Assembly (NCBI GenBank): GCA_963924555.1
Contig: OZ004584.1
Coordinates: 805,001-869,000 of the forward strand
From: Crambe crambe
Lineage: Eukaryota > Porifera > Demospongiae > Poecilosclerida > Crambeidae
Direction: 5' to 3'
Length of the DNA: 64,000 bases
Of the stretch, positions 23,123 through 32,731 are shown piece by piece; position 1 is the first letter of the stretch, and each line of letters opens with the position of its first letter. The notes beneath the pieces were generated by a model. It was given only the letters and a program-made list of their open reading frames with translations, did no database searches and was not told the origin of the DNA. The position numbers were made by a program, and so were the translations under genes.

Positions 23123-24793
23123 ATGGCCACACAAAAGTCGTTGAACGATTATGAGATCTATGTGAGAGCTATTACTGAACTGACCGACTGTCTTGTCGCT
23201 GTTTTACAACACGAGATTAAAAGTGTCTCAGCAAAGTGTTATGCAGTAAAATTGATCGGCCAGGATACTTACAGTCTCGGTAATGACTATGACAAAACTT
23301 GTAAGCTTTTGTTAGCAGTGTGTGGTCAGATCAGAGTAAATCCTACGACTTATGATACCTTCCTGAGTGTTCTCCGAAAAAGCAATTTCGATAATGTGGC
23401 GAAAATGGTTCAGGAGAAAGTGGAAAGTATATGCCACCATCCACCTGAGCCAAGAATTCGAAGTATTGAAGATCAAAGGAGGAGTGATCACTCTCAAAAT
23501 GTAGATCAATTGCCAAAACTTGATTCTTCCAGAGAAGATGACGTGGAATCTGGGATTGCAAGCAACACTATAGATGCTGTTGGTGATGAATTTCTTGAAA
23601 ACTTGGATGATGGAGAAGATAGTCCAGTGACTATGGAAAGTACAGAAGGCATTATTGATGAATGTGAGAGAGTAATGGTACCATCTAGTCAAGCACCTTT
23701 TCCTTTTAACCAGCAAGCTTTGAATGAAGTCCAAGGATTAGAAACTATTGAGAAAAGCAATGATGAACTTGAACCAAAGGAACAACACTACAGTGTGCAA
23801 GTCAGTGGTGCTGCAGAAGCTGCAACGTTGGCTATCCCTGTGCAAGCTGGTACTAATTCTGGAGTTGATGCATTACGTAAAAAGATCAAACAAATACATC
23901 TCTTGGCTGATAGTGCAAAAAGTGACTTAAATGAGTCGGAGAAGGTCATTGAAAATCTGAAGTGTCAGCTTAAAATAAAGAAAGACGAAAAAGAAAATCT
24001 CACCAAGCAAGTGAAAGAGAAAGAAAAGGAACTCCAAAAAGAAATGGAAAAAAGGAAGGAGCTAACAGAACATTACTCAGAGCACATAAAGAAATTAAAA
24101 GAAGATAATGAACAAAATGCTGAGGAATATAAACAAAAACTTAAAGAAAAAGAAGATTTGCTCAAGCAGCAATCTGAGAAATCCAAGAATGAAGTTCAAG
24201 AATTGACTAAAAGAATAAATACTCTAGAAGTGGAACTCCAAAAGAAGAAGGAGATTGCTGAAACAGCTGAAAGGGAGAGAAAAAAATATGAAGATAAATT
24301 AGAAAAACAAAGTAAGGAATTGGAGAAGGTTGAGTTGGAGAAAAAAGTCTTTGAATTGGAAAAAAAGTTGGAAATAGGCGAAATAGAGAAAAAATATGAT
24401 GGTGAAATCGCACAACTTGAACGTACTATAAAAGATTTGGAACATGAAAGACAATTGCAAGTCCAAAAAGCAGAAGCAGACAGAAAAATAGCAGAAGCAG
24501 TAGCAGAGGCAGAGAGAAAAAAGGCAGAAGCAGTAGCAGAGGCAGATAGAAAAACGGCAGAAGTAGAAAAAGAGAAAGAGTATCTAAGAGGTAAATGTGA
24601 TCAGCAAGAAATGATGCTCACAAGGGCAAGAACAACTCCAGAATTCAGTATTTGTCAATCTTACATCGAGTCAACTTCATGTAGAAGGTCTCAATCTTAC
24701 TCTGCTACTGGTACAAACACTACATCGAGCTGTTCGGTAACAGTCAAACAATCCACAGAAATGACAGCAATTAAAAAAAACCAGCACCAGTGA
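23123..24793 (+). CDS. CARD-like - coiled-coil protein (paralogue B)
   Basis: Single-exon ORF of 556 aa from the ATG at 23123. An upstream in-frame ATG (22985) would add 46 low-quality residues across a promoter-like stretch (ACGTCACGTG, GAGCCCCGCCCC) also seen before the remnant at 31455, so 23123 is preferred. Residues 1-100 form a CARD-like fold (ELTDCLVAVLQHEIKSVSA, GQDTYSLGNDYDKTCKLLLA, YDTFLSVLRKSNFDNVAKMV). An acidic linker reads SREDDVESGIASNTIDAVGD. From about residue 250 a charged coiled coil runs to about 500, followed by a Ser-rich tail (RRSQSYSATGTN). It matches paralogue A without the Death domain. The CARD-plus-coiled-coil plan resembles vertebrate CARD9/CARD11 in outline only. 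Confidence 0.75.
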   Translation: MATQKSLNDYEIYVRAITELTDCLVAVLQHEIKSVSAKCYAVKLIGQDTYSLGNDYDKTCKLLLAVCGQIRVNPTTYDTFLSVLRKSNFDNVAKMVQEKVESICHHPPEPRIRSIEDQRRSDHSQNVDQLPKLDSSREDDVESGIASNTIDAVGDEFLENLDDGEDSPVTMESTEGIIDECERVMVPSSQAPFPFNQQALNEVQGLETIEKSNDELEPKEQHYSVQVSGAAEAATLAIPVQAGTNSGVDALRKKIKQIHLLADSAKSDLNESEKVIENLKCQLKIKKDEKENLTKQVKEKEKELQKEMEKRKELTEHYSEHIKKLKEDNEQNAEEYKQKLKEKEDLLKQQSEKSKNEVQELTKRINTLEVELQKKKEIAETAERERKKYEDKLEKQSKELEKVELEKKVFELEKKLEIGEIEKKYDGEIAQLERTIKDLEHERQLQVQKAEADRKIAEAVAEAERKKAEAVAEADRKTAEVEKEKEYLRGKCDQQEMMLTRARTTPEFSICQSYIESTSCRRSQSYSATGTNTTSSCSVTVKQSTEMTAIKKNQHQ

Positions 24794-24829
24794 TGCTAAC
24801 ACCTCCAATGAGATTAAAGAATAGACTGA

Positions 24830-24832
<3 letters not shown>

Positions 24833-24893
<61 letters not shown>
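24833..24893. repeat. (TTA)n microsatellite
   Basis: About 20 TTA units immediately 3' of paralogue B, a mirror of the AAT tract after paralogue A. Confidence 0.95.
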
Positions 24894-24895
<2 letters not shown>

Positions 24896-24985
24896 AACCC
24901 CCCCTCATGAATTTGATCCCTTTAGAAAGTGCTGCAAACCAGATCCAAATGGAAATTAAAGATGCATTATGAAGACAATATCTAA

Positions 24986-27530
24986 TCATGTCTGTAGCTT
25001 ATGCTCCATATTGGTTTGAAGTGGTCTCTGAAGTGGATGTGCCAGTAACTTGGCAAAACAGTTAAAGAGTTGAGTGACGCTAAAGGACCAGTCCAATACG
25101 AGGGCTTTAGGCTTGGAGCAAATCTCTGTCAGGATCTCAAAGATACTCTACAACGGGAGCACAATGGTTATCAGGACAATCTAAAAGTATCTTTGTATAA
25201 CACAGTCTTACAATAGTACTCTCTAAGTAGGGGTAGCATGTATGGCCCATTGGAATAGTATACTAAGTAACTTCCAAAAGAGGATAACCTCTCCATAAAG
25301 GACAAAAGGCTGAGTCCCGGAGGTTCCACTGTAGGGTGAACTTCCTCTCAGTATAAGAGGCTAGCCCTATCTTGAAAATGTCCCAGTGCCAATATCTATC
25401 TACTGAGGATCAATACTTCATTGGTGGCTGGAACCCACACAACTATCCATCACTTTATCTAGTACTGAAGCCTAAATCTTTAACCACAATACACCTTACA
25501 CATTACCTTACTAAGGTTTCCAGAAGATGGGGGTGCATGAGCATAGAGGATATCCAAGAAAAAATAAGGAGACTCACTCAGCATCTTGTGAGCCTGAAAA
25601 CATGAGAGTGCATGAGAGAGTAAATCCCACCAGGGTTATTTCTAGCCTACATGTGAATCAAAGAATAAAAGCTTTAGGCCAGTAGAATCTCTGATAAGGA
25701 CACTCTGAAAGAGGACAAACCTCTCAACAAAGGACATACACTCTATACAAAATAACCTCCAAAAGAGGACAACCTCTCTACAAAGGACAAAAGGCTGGGT
25801 CCCAAGCGTGTCCATTATTCGGAGGTTCCACTGAACCAACTTACCTTGACTTCACCTTTGTAAACAGGCATGCAAAAAGAGCGGCCATAGAAGAGAATGG
25901 CTCGAACGATGAAGGGAGGAGGGAGCAAGGGGTTCTCAGTCGGGGGAGGAGGGGGACAATTCTCATAACTGCACAGATATTGGGGATAAGTCTGATATTA
26001 ACAAGTACAAGTACCTGCATATAATTACATGCATCCACTTACATGCATGTATTAATTACATGCATGCATGTATTACATGTATGTGCAATGAAGGAAGGAG
26101 GGAGCAAGGGGTTCTCAGTTGGGGGGGGGAGGGGACAGTTCTCATAACTTTTAAACAAGCCCCTCGAGAATATTACTCAATATAATAAGGTCTAATACTT
26201 ATGCACACAAGGTATTGAGTATAAGATTCATAAAGAATCTATTATATACAGATTGTAAGATTTATAAAGAAACTGATCATCCATGATCAGGAATGCCTTA
26301 GAATGTATTATTCCTAATGTGAAATATCTCTAATTTGATCACTTACTTACATTATGGAGTACAGCGAAGCATAATCTATAATAAAACAAGGAAACGAAAC
26401 CACACATGATAAGATTATCACTTAGCAATGATCACTCACCAAAAGAGTCATAGTTCTCTCCCACAGACTGGAGATCTTCAATGACCTTGCACAAGTCATG
26501 AGGGTTACTATTGAAGTCACAGAACTGAAATAAACAAACAAATATAATTAGGGGGAAAAACATGTGACTTGCTGAGGTCATAACTGAGGCACATAATATA
26601 AGATAAGGACAATCCTAATTACAATGGAAGCTCTATAACATTTTGGGACCAGCTAAGATGGCTTCCACTCTTTCGAATTTATATTAGCAGTATGGTATGT
26701 CCCTAATAATGAGGTTTTTTGTATGCAGAGAGTTCACCGCACTGTAGTGCACCGTATTGTAACTTGGCCTACAATGTACAAAGGATCTGATTTGGAAGGA
26801 AAGTTGAAGGTTACATGGATGCAATTACATGTGAGGACTTACCCACTGGGCAGTGTCCTTGAGGATAACAATGGCAAACTCGTGCTTCTTGTTGATCAGA
26901 TTCTTGTTGTGTATGAACATCTGCAGGGCATTCTTCCACACACTCAACATTGATAACTCCCCTTTGCTGTGAAAAATAATGATTGTACATGTATAATGCA
27001 ATGAACATGTGCATGTATTACAATGTATACACATTCAAGTACATGTACTGTACAATGCTACATGCATGTGTACATGCATGTGCATATTAGAGAACCTTAA
27101 CTCTGGGAACTTAAGCAAACTCCAAACCTAAGCAAACTTAATTAAGCAAGTAGCAAACTACATGATGAGTTTGCTTTTAAGTTTACTAGAGTTTGCCATG
27201 ACTACTCACTTTTTTGACTTAGTAGTTGTTGTGTGAACTTCTTCAGCCAAATCTATACACAATATCTGTACATAAACCAAATAAACGAATGTGTAGGAGG
27301 TGATAGGAACGTTCTTACTATCTTCTCTGGACAGCTGACATGAATGTCATTATGATTGAAGTCATACTGTAGGCTAGAGTGGCTCAGTATACTGGAATGA
27401 CTCAATATACTGCTCACTATAGAACAAAAAGTGAACATAAAATAAGAATATTTCCAATTGGACGAGTTAATATACATAATAACTTACTTGAGCCTTGCTT
27501 TTCCATCACTCCTTCTCCTAAGATAGCCAT
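24986..27530 (-). CDS. BABAM1: BABAM1 (MERIT40/NBA1), BRCA1-A and BRISC complex subunit
   Basis: Scaffold subunit of the K63-deubiquitinase complexes BRCA1-A (DNA repair) and BRISC (cytosolic signalling). Exon 1 (27488-27530) is MAILGEGVMEKQGS and ends at A|GTAAGT. Then come LQYDFNHNDIHVSCPEKI, LCIDLAEEVHTTTKSKK (the VWA strand, human IIICLDLSEEM), the block MFIHNKNLINKKHEFAIVIL (human FVRTKHKIDKSHEFALVVV), FCDFNSNPHDLCKVIEDLQ, PPPFIVRAILFYGRSFCMP, KMLSESPYFFLDILYAH and the C-terminal LFNCFAKLLAHPLQRPLQ (human NCMAKLLAHPLQRPCQ). It stops at 24986-24988. All blocks occur in the human order, with no disabling change seen. A proline-rich exon is partly duplicated in an intron (26089-26160). It would have sat head-to-head with DIS3 before the duplication. 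One exon linking FCDF to PPPFIV was not located. Confidence 0.85.
25165..25335. mobile_element. MITE copy, rearranged
   Basis: GGACAATCTAAAAGTATCTTTGT, an unrelated insert, then CCAAAAGAGGATAACCTCTCC and GGAGGTTCCACTGTA. In a BABAM1 intron. Confidence 0.5.
25680..25833. mobile_element. MITE, CAGTGGAACCTCC family (near full length)
   Basis: CAGTAGAATCTCTGATAAGG at the left and CATTATTCGGAGGTTCCACTG at the right. It ends a few bases before a BABAM1 exon donor. Unit 2 has a copy at the same relative place (32573-32731). Confidence 0.75.
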
Positions 27531-27629
27531 GTCTTATTGAGACTGCTCTAGTTGAATAGAGGGCACAAACCGCTCTCCATCATCTTCCTAAATAGTGCAC
27601 ACCTTAGCCATTCGAATTAAAGCTCACCG

Positions 27630-27767
27630 TCCTTCTAAAAAGTTCTCTACAATGAGCACAACAGAGAGACATTAAGATGGATGAGAGTGCTAATGACAGA
27701 AATAACCGAGCCATTAGGACGTCTGTTTAGTGGTTCAATGCTTATCTCAGCAAGCACATGAAAGCAA
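27630..27767 (+). pseudogene. DIS3 exon 2 fragment
   Basis: Closely matches 35507-35656 of the intact DIS3 gene (CCTTCTAAAAAGTTCT, GATGAGAGTGCTAATGACAG, GCCATTAGGACGTCTGTT). Internal bases are missing and AAG TGG has become TAG TGG, a stop. It marks the edge of the duplicated block next to BABAM1. Confidence 0.85.
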
Positions 27768-27792
27768 TCTGAATAGACCTGCTTTGTCTCTA

Positions 27793-28110
27793 TCATCTGT
27801 TACGCAAGTATTTCCAAAATGAACAGACGTGGGGGATAGACTCTACATCTCTTAAATAGTTTATATATTTATAAACTTGAGAAGAGTTTTTGCTTGTCAT
27901 TTGCTGCAACAGGGCTGCCTCAAACTGTTGCTTAGCCTGATTAAATTCCTCAATAAGACAGTTTGTCATTTGTTCTAGCCTTTTTTGACTGTCAGGGCTG
28001 GATTTCTTGTTAATATTTTGATACAGTTGCTCAAATGACGGATATGCAAGTTTGACCAAGAAAATCGAGTTCCTAGGCTGTGGAACAAAATTCCTCCCTC
28101 CATCATCAAT
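27793..28110 (-). mobile_element. possible non-LTR retrotransposon ORF2 fragment
   Basis: A minus-strand frame reads FEQLYQNINKKSSPDSQKR then FEAALLQQMTSKNSSQVYKY. This resembles the linker between endonuclease and reverse transcriptase in LINE ORF2 proteins. No RT motifs are present, so only a fragment is proposed. Confidence 0.35.
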
Positions 28111-28268
28111 TTGGACCTATCTGTAAATACAATAAAGCAGCATCTGATTATGCATTTCAGAGAACACTTTGTAGCCAACTTTATCCAGGAAAATCACTGC
28201 TCATTTCATTATCTGTGTCCTTGCAGTAGATGTGCATCTTACCCCTTACCTGCATTTTTAAACCCACT

Positions 28269-28274
<6 letters not shown>

Positions 28275-28360
<86 letters not shown>
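28275..28360. repeat. (CT)n microsatellite
   Basis: About 43 CT units. The Ser-Leu ORF across it is an artefact. Confidence 0.98.
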
Positions 28361-28362
<2 letters not shown>

Positions 28363-28489
28363 TCAAACCTGGCTCCAACTATGGAGACCATCAGTACATG
28401 TATTCCTCAGTTCTCATTCATCCAGTCAAAAAAAAAAAGAGGTTGAAATTCTTATGAGATTAATTAACTTTCATGTACATAAATTATCG

Positions 28490-28625
28490 CTATTCATTTT
28501 TCTACAATGCTAGATGACACATTAAGTCTCAAGAAATCAAATAAGCAGAGCCAGGTTAGCAACTCAGAAGAAAATCAGCTAAATCATTTGATGACACTGT
28601 GTGACAGAAGCAGAAAAGGACAAAC
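28490..28625 (+). pseudogene. remnant of CARD mini-gene exons 2-3
   Basis: Matches 22795-22940: TCTACAATGCTAGATGACAC, ATTAAGTCTCAAGAAATCAA, then a TAA created by a deletion, and TGTGTGACAGAAGCAGAAA. Exon 1 is absent here. Confidence 0.65.
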
Positions 28626-28694
28626 TGTTTTGAAGAACTAGCTGGCTAGAGCTAGCTAGCTAGACTAGTCATGGACGACGTCACGTCACTGATC

Positions 28695-28704
28695 GCGCAT
28701 GCGC
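28695..28704. promoter_or_regulatory. NRF-1-like palindrome before paralogue C
   Basis: GCGCATGCGC, 93 bp upstream of the ATG at 28797, followed by GAGCCCCGCC (GC-box-like) at about 28721. Confidence 0.5.
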
Positions 28705-28796
28705 GAAGAAGAGATTATTTTGAGCCCCGCCTATTATAATCAAGCCAAAAAAAAAAAAAAAAAGAGGCATACCTTGGGCTTGGTCTGGGGGCGATC

Positions 28797-30930
28797 ATGA
28801 TGAGCAGCTCCATCACCAACGCGATTAGTCCTAAATACCAGCAGTACTCTTCCCGAATTCTTCCAACCAATCGATGGAAGCTTAAAGAAAAGCTAGATTT
28901 TGAGCATGGCGGCGTGGAAGAACACCTAGTGGAGATTGCTGAACACATGGTTGGTTGGGAACGTCAATTGGCTCATTTGATGTACTTAAGGCAGGTTCCA
29001 GAAGTCAAAGATATTCTTGCTATTAATCAAGACAGTCCTCAACTCCAAAGGTAAAGCTGAAACAGTTTAGTAGCTACATAATTAGCTGCCTTTGAAAGCA
29101 TTAAGCAAAAATTAGTTTGCATATGCCCATGGAAACGAAGCACTTCCCTCAGTGTTCTTAGCTATCTGTACTGAGCTCTACGCTATCATCCATTTGAATT
29201 AATTATTATAGGAGACATGCTCTACGAATATGGAAGGATAAATTTGGAATTGACGCTACTTATGAACGTCTTTTGAATATATTCTTGAAGGGGAATAATA
29301 CAACTTGTGCTGAGGTTATCGTGCAGTTACTAGGACCAATACATGGTTAGTAACTGTTATGTAATATGAAGTTAGAGACGGCACATTAGCTAATAATATG
29401 CCAAAGAATTTTCTACATTGGTGGCATAGTTCACAATCCCTGGTAATCTTCAAATCTTTATGGCTTTTTTTCCCCATTGCAATACCTAAAGCTGATTAAA
29501 ATATTAAGTAGCTATGAGATTTTATATGGCATCACTCTATACACACAGGCATTCATAGGGTTGGTATATGTTTGCAAGCTCTTGAAGAACTTACTCCTGA
29601 ACTAGTTGAAGAGTTCCAACACAAAATTCACGATATAGAGAGTCAGTGCTTTTCACAGAAGTTACTAAAACGAGAAGATTTTTTTAATATATCGACAACC
29701 ACCAGTGCTACAGTGAGATCCAAACAACTATTATATGCTGTGCGTAGCAGCATACAAAATGTTCCAGAGAGATACAGTATCTTTTTGGAAATACTGGAAC
29801 GAAGATCTATGCAGCATTTGGTGATTTCTATCAATGATAAAGTTTTCGAAATTTTAGAGCGTGATACTGTGAGATCCAAACCTAGGCCCCCCATCCCACA
29901 AGAAGTTCTTTCCATATCAAAGTCGAGAGAAGAGATGATATTGAATTCCAAAAGCACTAAAACCAAGCAAGAAAGTTCGGAGAGTACTTTTGATCAAGCA
30001 GCCACGAGAGCGGTTTTTAAAGAAGAACAAGAATCAGGAATCATGATGGAAGTGAGTAAGAATGTCGAGACTGTTGGTGATGAATTTGCATCAGAAGAGG
30101 GTGATGAAGACGAAAACCCAACAATCCAAGACTTAAGTAGTCAAAGTGATACGATTGAGAATGAAGGACCAGAAAATATGCCAATTCCATTCCCCCAGGA
30201 ATTGTATGGAAATGATGAGGACCAAGAAACAGAAATTATCGAGAAAAGCCCCAACAACAGCAACAGTGTACATGCGGAACCCGAGAATGTACAGATAGCT
30301 GGAAGACATGGTGTTCAATCAGAAGCCAGAGATAGTACAGAAACCACAGTATTGATTCCAGGTGTTAATTCAGGAGCCAATAAACCACATGATATGATAA
30401 GACAAACCCATCTCTTGACTGGAACTGAATTGGATAAAGAAATACAAGTTTTGAAGGATCAACTCAACTTGAAGAAGATTGAGAAAGAAAATCTCACCAA
30501 GAAAATTGATGAAACAGAAAAGGCTCTTACACAAGAAAAACAAAAAAGAGAAGAATTGAAGCAAAGATGTGAGGAACGCATAAAGAAATTGAAGGAAAAC
30601 AACAGGAAAAATACTGAGCAGTATAAAAGAAGACTCAAAGAAATGGAAGATCAATGGAAACATGATGTTGAAAAATTAACTAAACAGAAAAATGAATTGG
30701 AAAAGGAACAAAGAAACATGATGGAGACAGCTGATGCTCAACGAAAGGAGTATGAAGAGACACTCAAGCTGGTAAGGAATGAATTGGAGATGGTAAAGTT
30801 GGAAAATGAAGATCTTGAGTTGAGTACAAATATACTTGAAAAGAAAAAAGAAGAAATTACGCAGCTTGAAAATATAATAAAAGAGATGGAGCACGAAAAA
30901 AGAATAAAAGAAAAAGAGCATGAAAAATAA
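28797..30930 (+). CDS. Death domain - CARD-like - coiled-coil protein (paralogue C), truncated by in-frame stop
   Basis: Exons 28797-29050, 29212-29345 and 29549-30930 use the same phases and splice positions as paralogue A. The Death fold reads NRWKLKEKLDFEHGGVEEHL, RQLAHLMYLRQVPEVKDIL, ALRIWKDKFGIDATYERLL. The CARD-like fold reads LVEEFQHKIHDIESQCFSQ, RSKQLLYAVRSSIQ, YSIFLEILERRS. A linker and charged coiled coil follow. A TAA at 30928-30930 ends the ORF at 589 aa. The same frame then reopens for 128 codons to 31314 and carries the coiled-coil end plus the Ser/Arg-rich tail typical of A and B (GRSLSYSFMRRQSS). The stop is therefore a recent nonsense change, a recoded stop, or a sequence error. 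Confidence 0.78.
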
Positions 30931-31317
30931 AAAATAAAGCATGACTATGAAATGAAGTTGGTTACTTCAGAAGCTGAGAAAAAAGAGGCTGAATATAGAG
31001 GGAAATTGGAGTCCAAAGAACTAGAGAAAGAGAAAGCCGAAATTGAGGTTAAATACCTGAAAGAGAAATGTGAAAAGAAAGATCTAGAACTGATGCTCGT
31101 TAGTGCAGGATCAAGTCCAACATCACCATTCTTCAGCTTTGGTGCAATTGGTTCAACTCCAGGTAGATCTCTAAGTTATTCCTTTATGAGGAGACAGTCT
31201 AGCATCACTTCACCTCCACGAAGAAGAACAGTGAGCTGTTCGCTCATTATAAAATTCCAAGTGACATCAACCGAAAGCAGTCCTCCCAATACCTTCAGTG
31301 AGATTGAAGACTAGGGA
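30931..31317 (+). pseudogene. C-terminal extension of paralogue C beyond the in-frame TAA
   Basis: In frame with the upstream coiled coil (30952 is 1380 nt, an exact multiple of 3, from 29572). It encodes EAEKKEAEYRGKLESKELE and a Ser-rich tail before TAG at 31312-31314. It has no start context of its own, so it is listed as the detached tail. Confidence 0.6.
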
Positions 31318-31434
31318 CAGTATACTTTTTTTTTCTTTTTTTTTTTTTACACTTGGTATGTAATGTAGTATTTATTCATGGCTATGGGTGATTAAACCAC
31401 AGCTGGATACAGAATACCTATTATTCTATGGACA

Positions 31435-31650
31435 CTGAGCACGTGCAAAATTTTGAGCCCCGCCCCATTGCATCAAGAAAATGGCCAAGTCTTTGTTGTC
31501 ACAAAAGTCTCCAAAAGATTCTAAGACCTGTGATTAAAACTGAATGACCTTCTTGTCAATGTTTTACTACATGAGATTAAAAATGTCTTGGGAAAGTGCT
31601 TTGAAGAAGGACTGATAGGTCAGGACACTTATGATCTTAATATTGTGTAA
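31435..31650 (+). pseudogene. remnant of a CARD-coiled-coil gene (paralogue B type)
   Basis: TTTTGAGCCCCGCCCCATTG and a following AAATGGCC match the promoter and start region of paralogue B (23100-23128). AATGTTTTACTACATGAGAT and GGTCAGGACACTTATGATCT match its CARD. The frame is broken several times, and after about 215 bp the sequence jumps to BABAM1-flanking DNA. Confidence 0.75.
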
Positions 31651-31872
31651 GTAGAAAGTGCAGCAAACCAGATCTAAGTGGAATTTAAAGACACACACGA
31701 TGATATTAACAATGATTGCTATGTTATATTTGGTTTGAAGTGGATGTGCCAGTAACTTGGCAAAACAGAGTGACGCTAAAGGACCAGTCCAACACGAGGC
31801 TTTAGGCTTGGAGTAAATCTCTGTTAGGATCTCAAAAATACTCTATAATGGGAGCACAATGGGAGGTTATTA

Positions 31873-31973
31873 CAGTGGAACCTCCAAAAGAGGACAAACC
31901 TCATCTAAAAGTATTCCAAACGAGGACAACCTCAAAGGCTGGGTCCCAAGTGTGTCCATTATTCGGAGGTTCT
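31873..31973. mobile_element. MITE, CAGTGGAACCTCC family, internally deleted
   Basis: TTACAGTGGAACCTCC at the left, GTGTCCATTATTCGGAGGTTC at the right, in the BABAM1 pseudogene. Confidence 0.65.
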
Positions 31974-32377
31974 GCATGTGTTATAGAGTGACCTCCCTAC
32001 AGTACAGGATCAGTGGTATAAAGGTCTATTATAATTATTTGTGGAATTAGGTATACATAGTGCTAGTCAGCATAAAAGGCTACGAAAACTTCCCAACTGA
32101 GGATCAATCCACAATGATCATCCATCACCTTATATAGCAGATCTCACATTACCTTACACATTACCTTACAGAGGTTTCCAGGAGATGGGGGTGCATGAGC
32201 ATAGAGGACATCCAAGAAAAAATAAGGAGACTCACTTAGCATCTTGTGAGCCTGAAAACAAGGGGATACAGTATAAAAGAGAAACTGCAGTATGTTCCTA
32301 CGTATAATAATAATAATAAACCTGATTTCTAGCCCAAAATATTAATACATGTGCATTGAAAGATGAAATGCTGGAAC

Positions 32378-32533
32378 TTTGATAAAGGTCACTCCAAACG
32401 AGGACGAAATACCCAATGAAGAACAATCTAAAATTCACTTTGTATATGCACTCTAACCTCCAAAAGAGGACAACCTCTCTATAAACAAAGGCTGGGTCCC
32501 AAGTGTGTCCATTATTCGGAGGTTCTCTACTGT
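32378..32533. mobile_element. MITE, CAGTGGAACCTCC family
   Basis: GGAACTTTGATAAAGGTCAC at the left, CATTATTCGGAGGTTC at the right, TA at the right flank. It has no counterpart in unit 1 at the same position. Confidence 0.6.
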
Positions 32534-32572
32534 ACTTAGACTTCACCTTACATTAGCTTTAGGTCAAGATAT

Positions 32573-32731
32573 ACAGTAGACACTCCGAAAGAGGAAGTTT
32601 AACCTCTCAACAAAGGACAATCTAAAAGTACCTTTGTATATACACTCTATACAAAATAACCTCCAAAAGAGGACAACCTCTCTACAAAGGAGAAAAGGCC
32701 CAAGTGTGTCCATTATTCGGAGGTTCCACTG
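32573..32731. mobile_element. MITE, CAGTGGAACCTCC family, shared with unit 1
   Basis: Preceded by TA, beginning CAGTAGACACTCC and ending CGGAGGTTCCACTG. It is at the same relative position as 25680-25833, so it predates the block duplication. Confidence 0.7.

Noticed and set aside
28230..28457. Ser-Leu ORF
   Set aside because: A direct translation of the (CT)n microsatellite.
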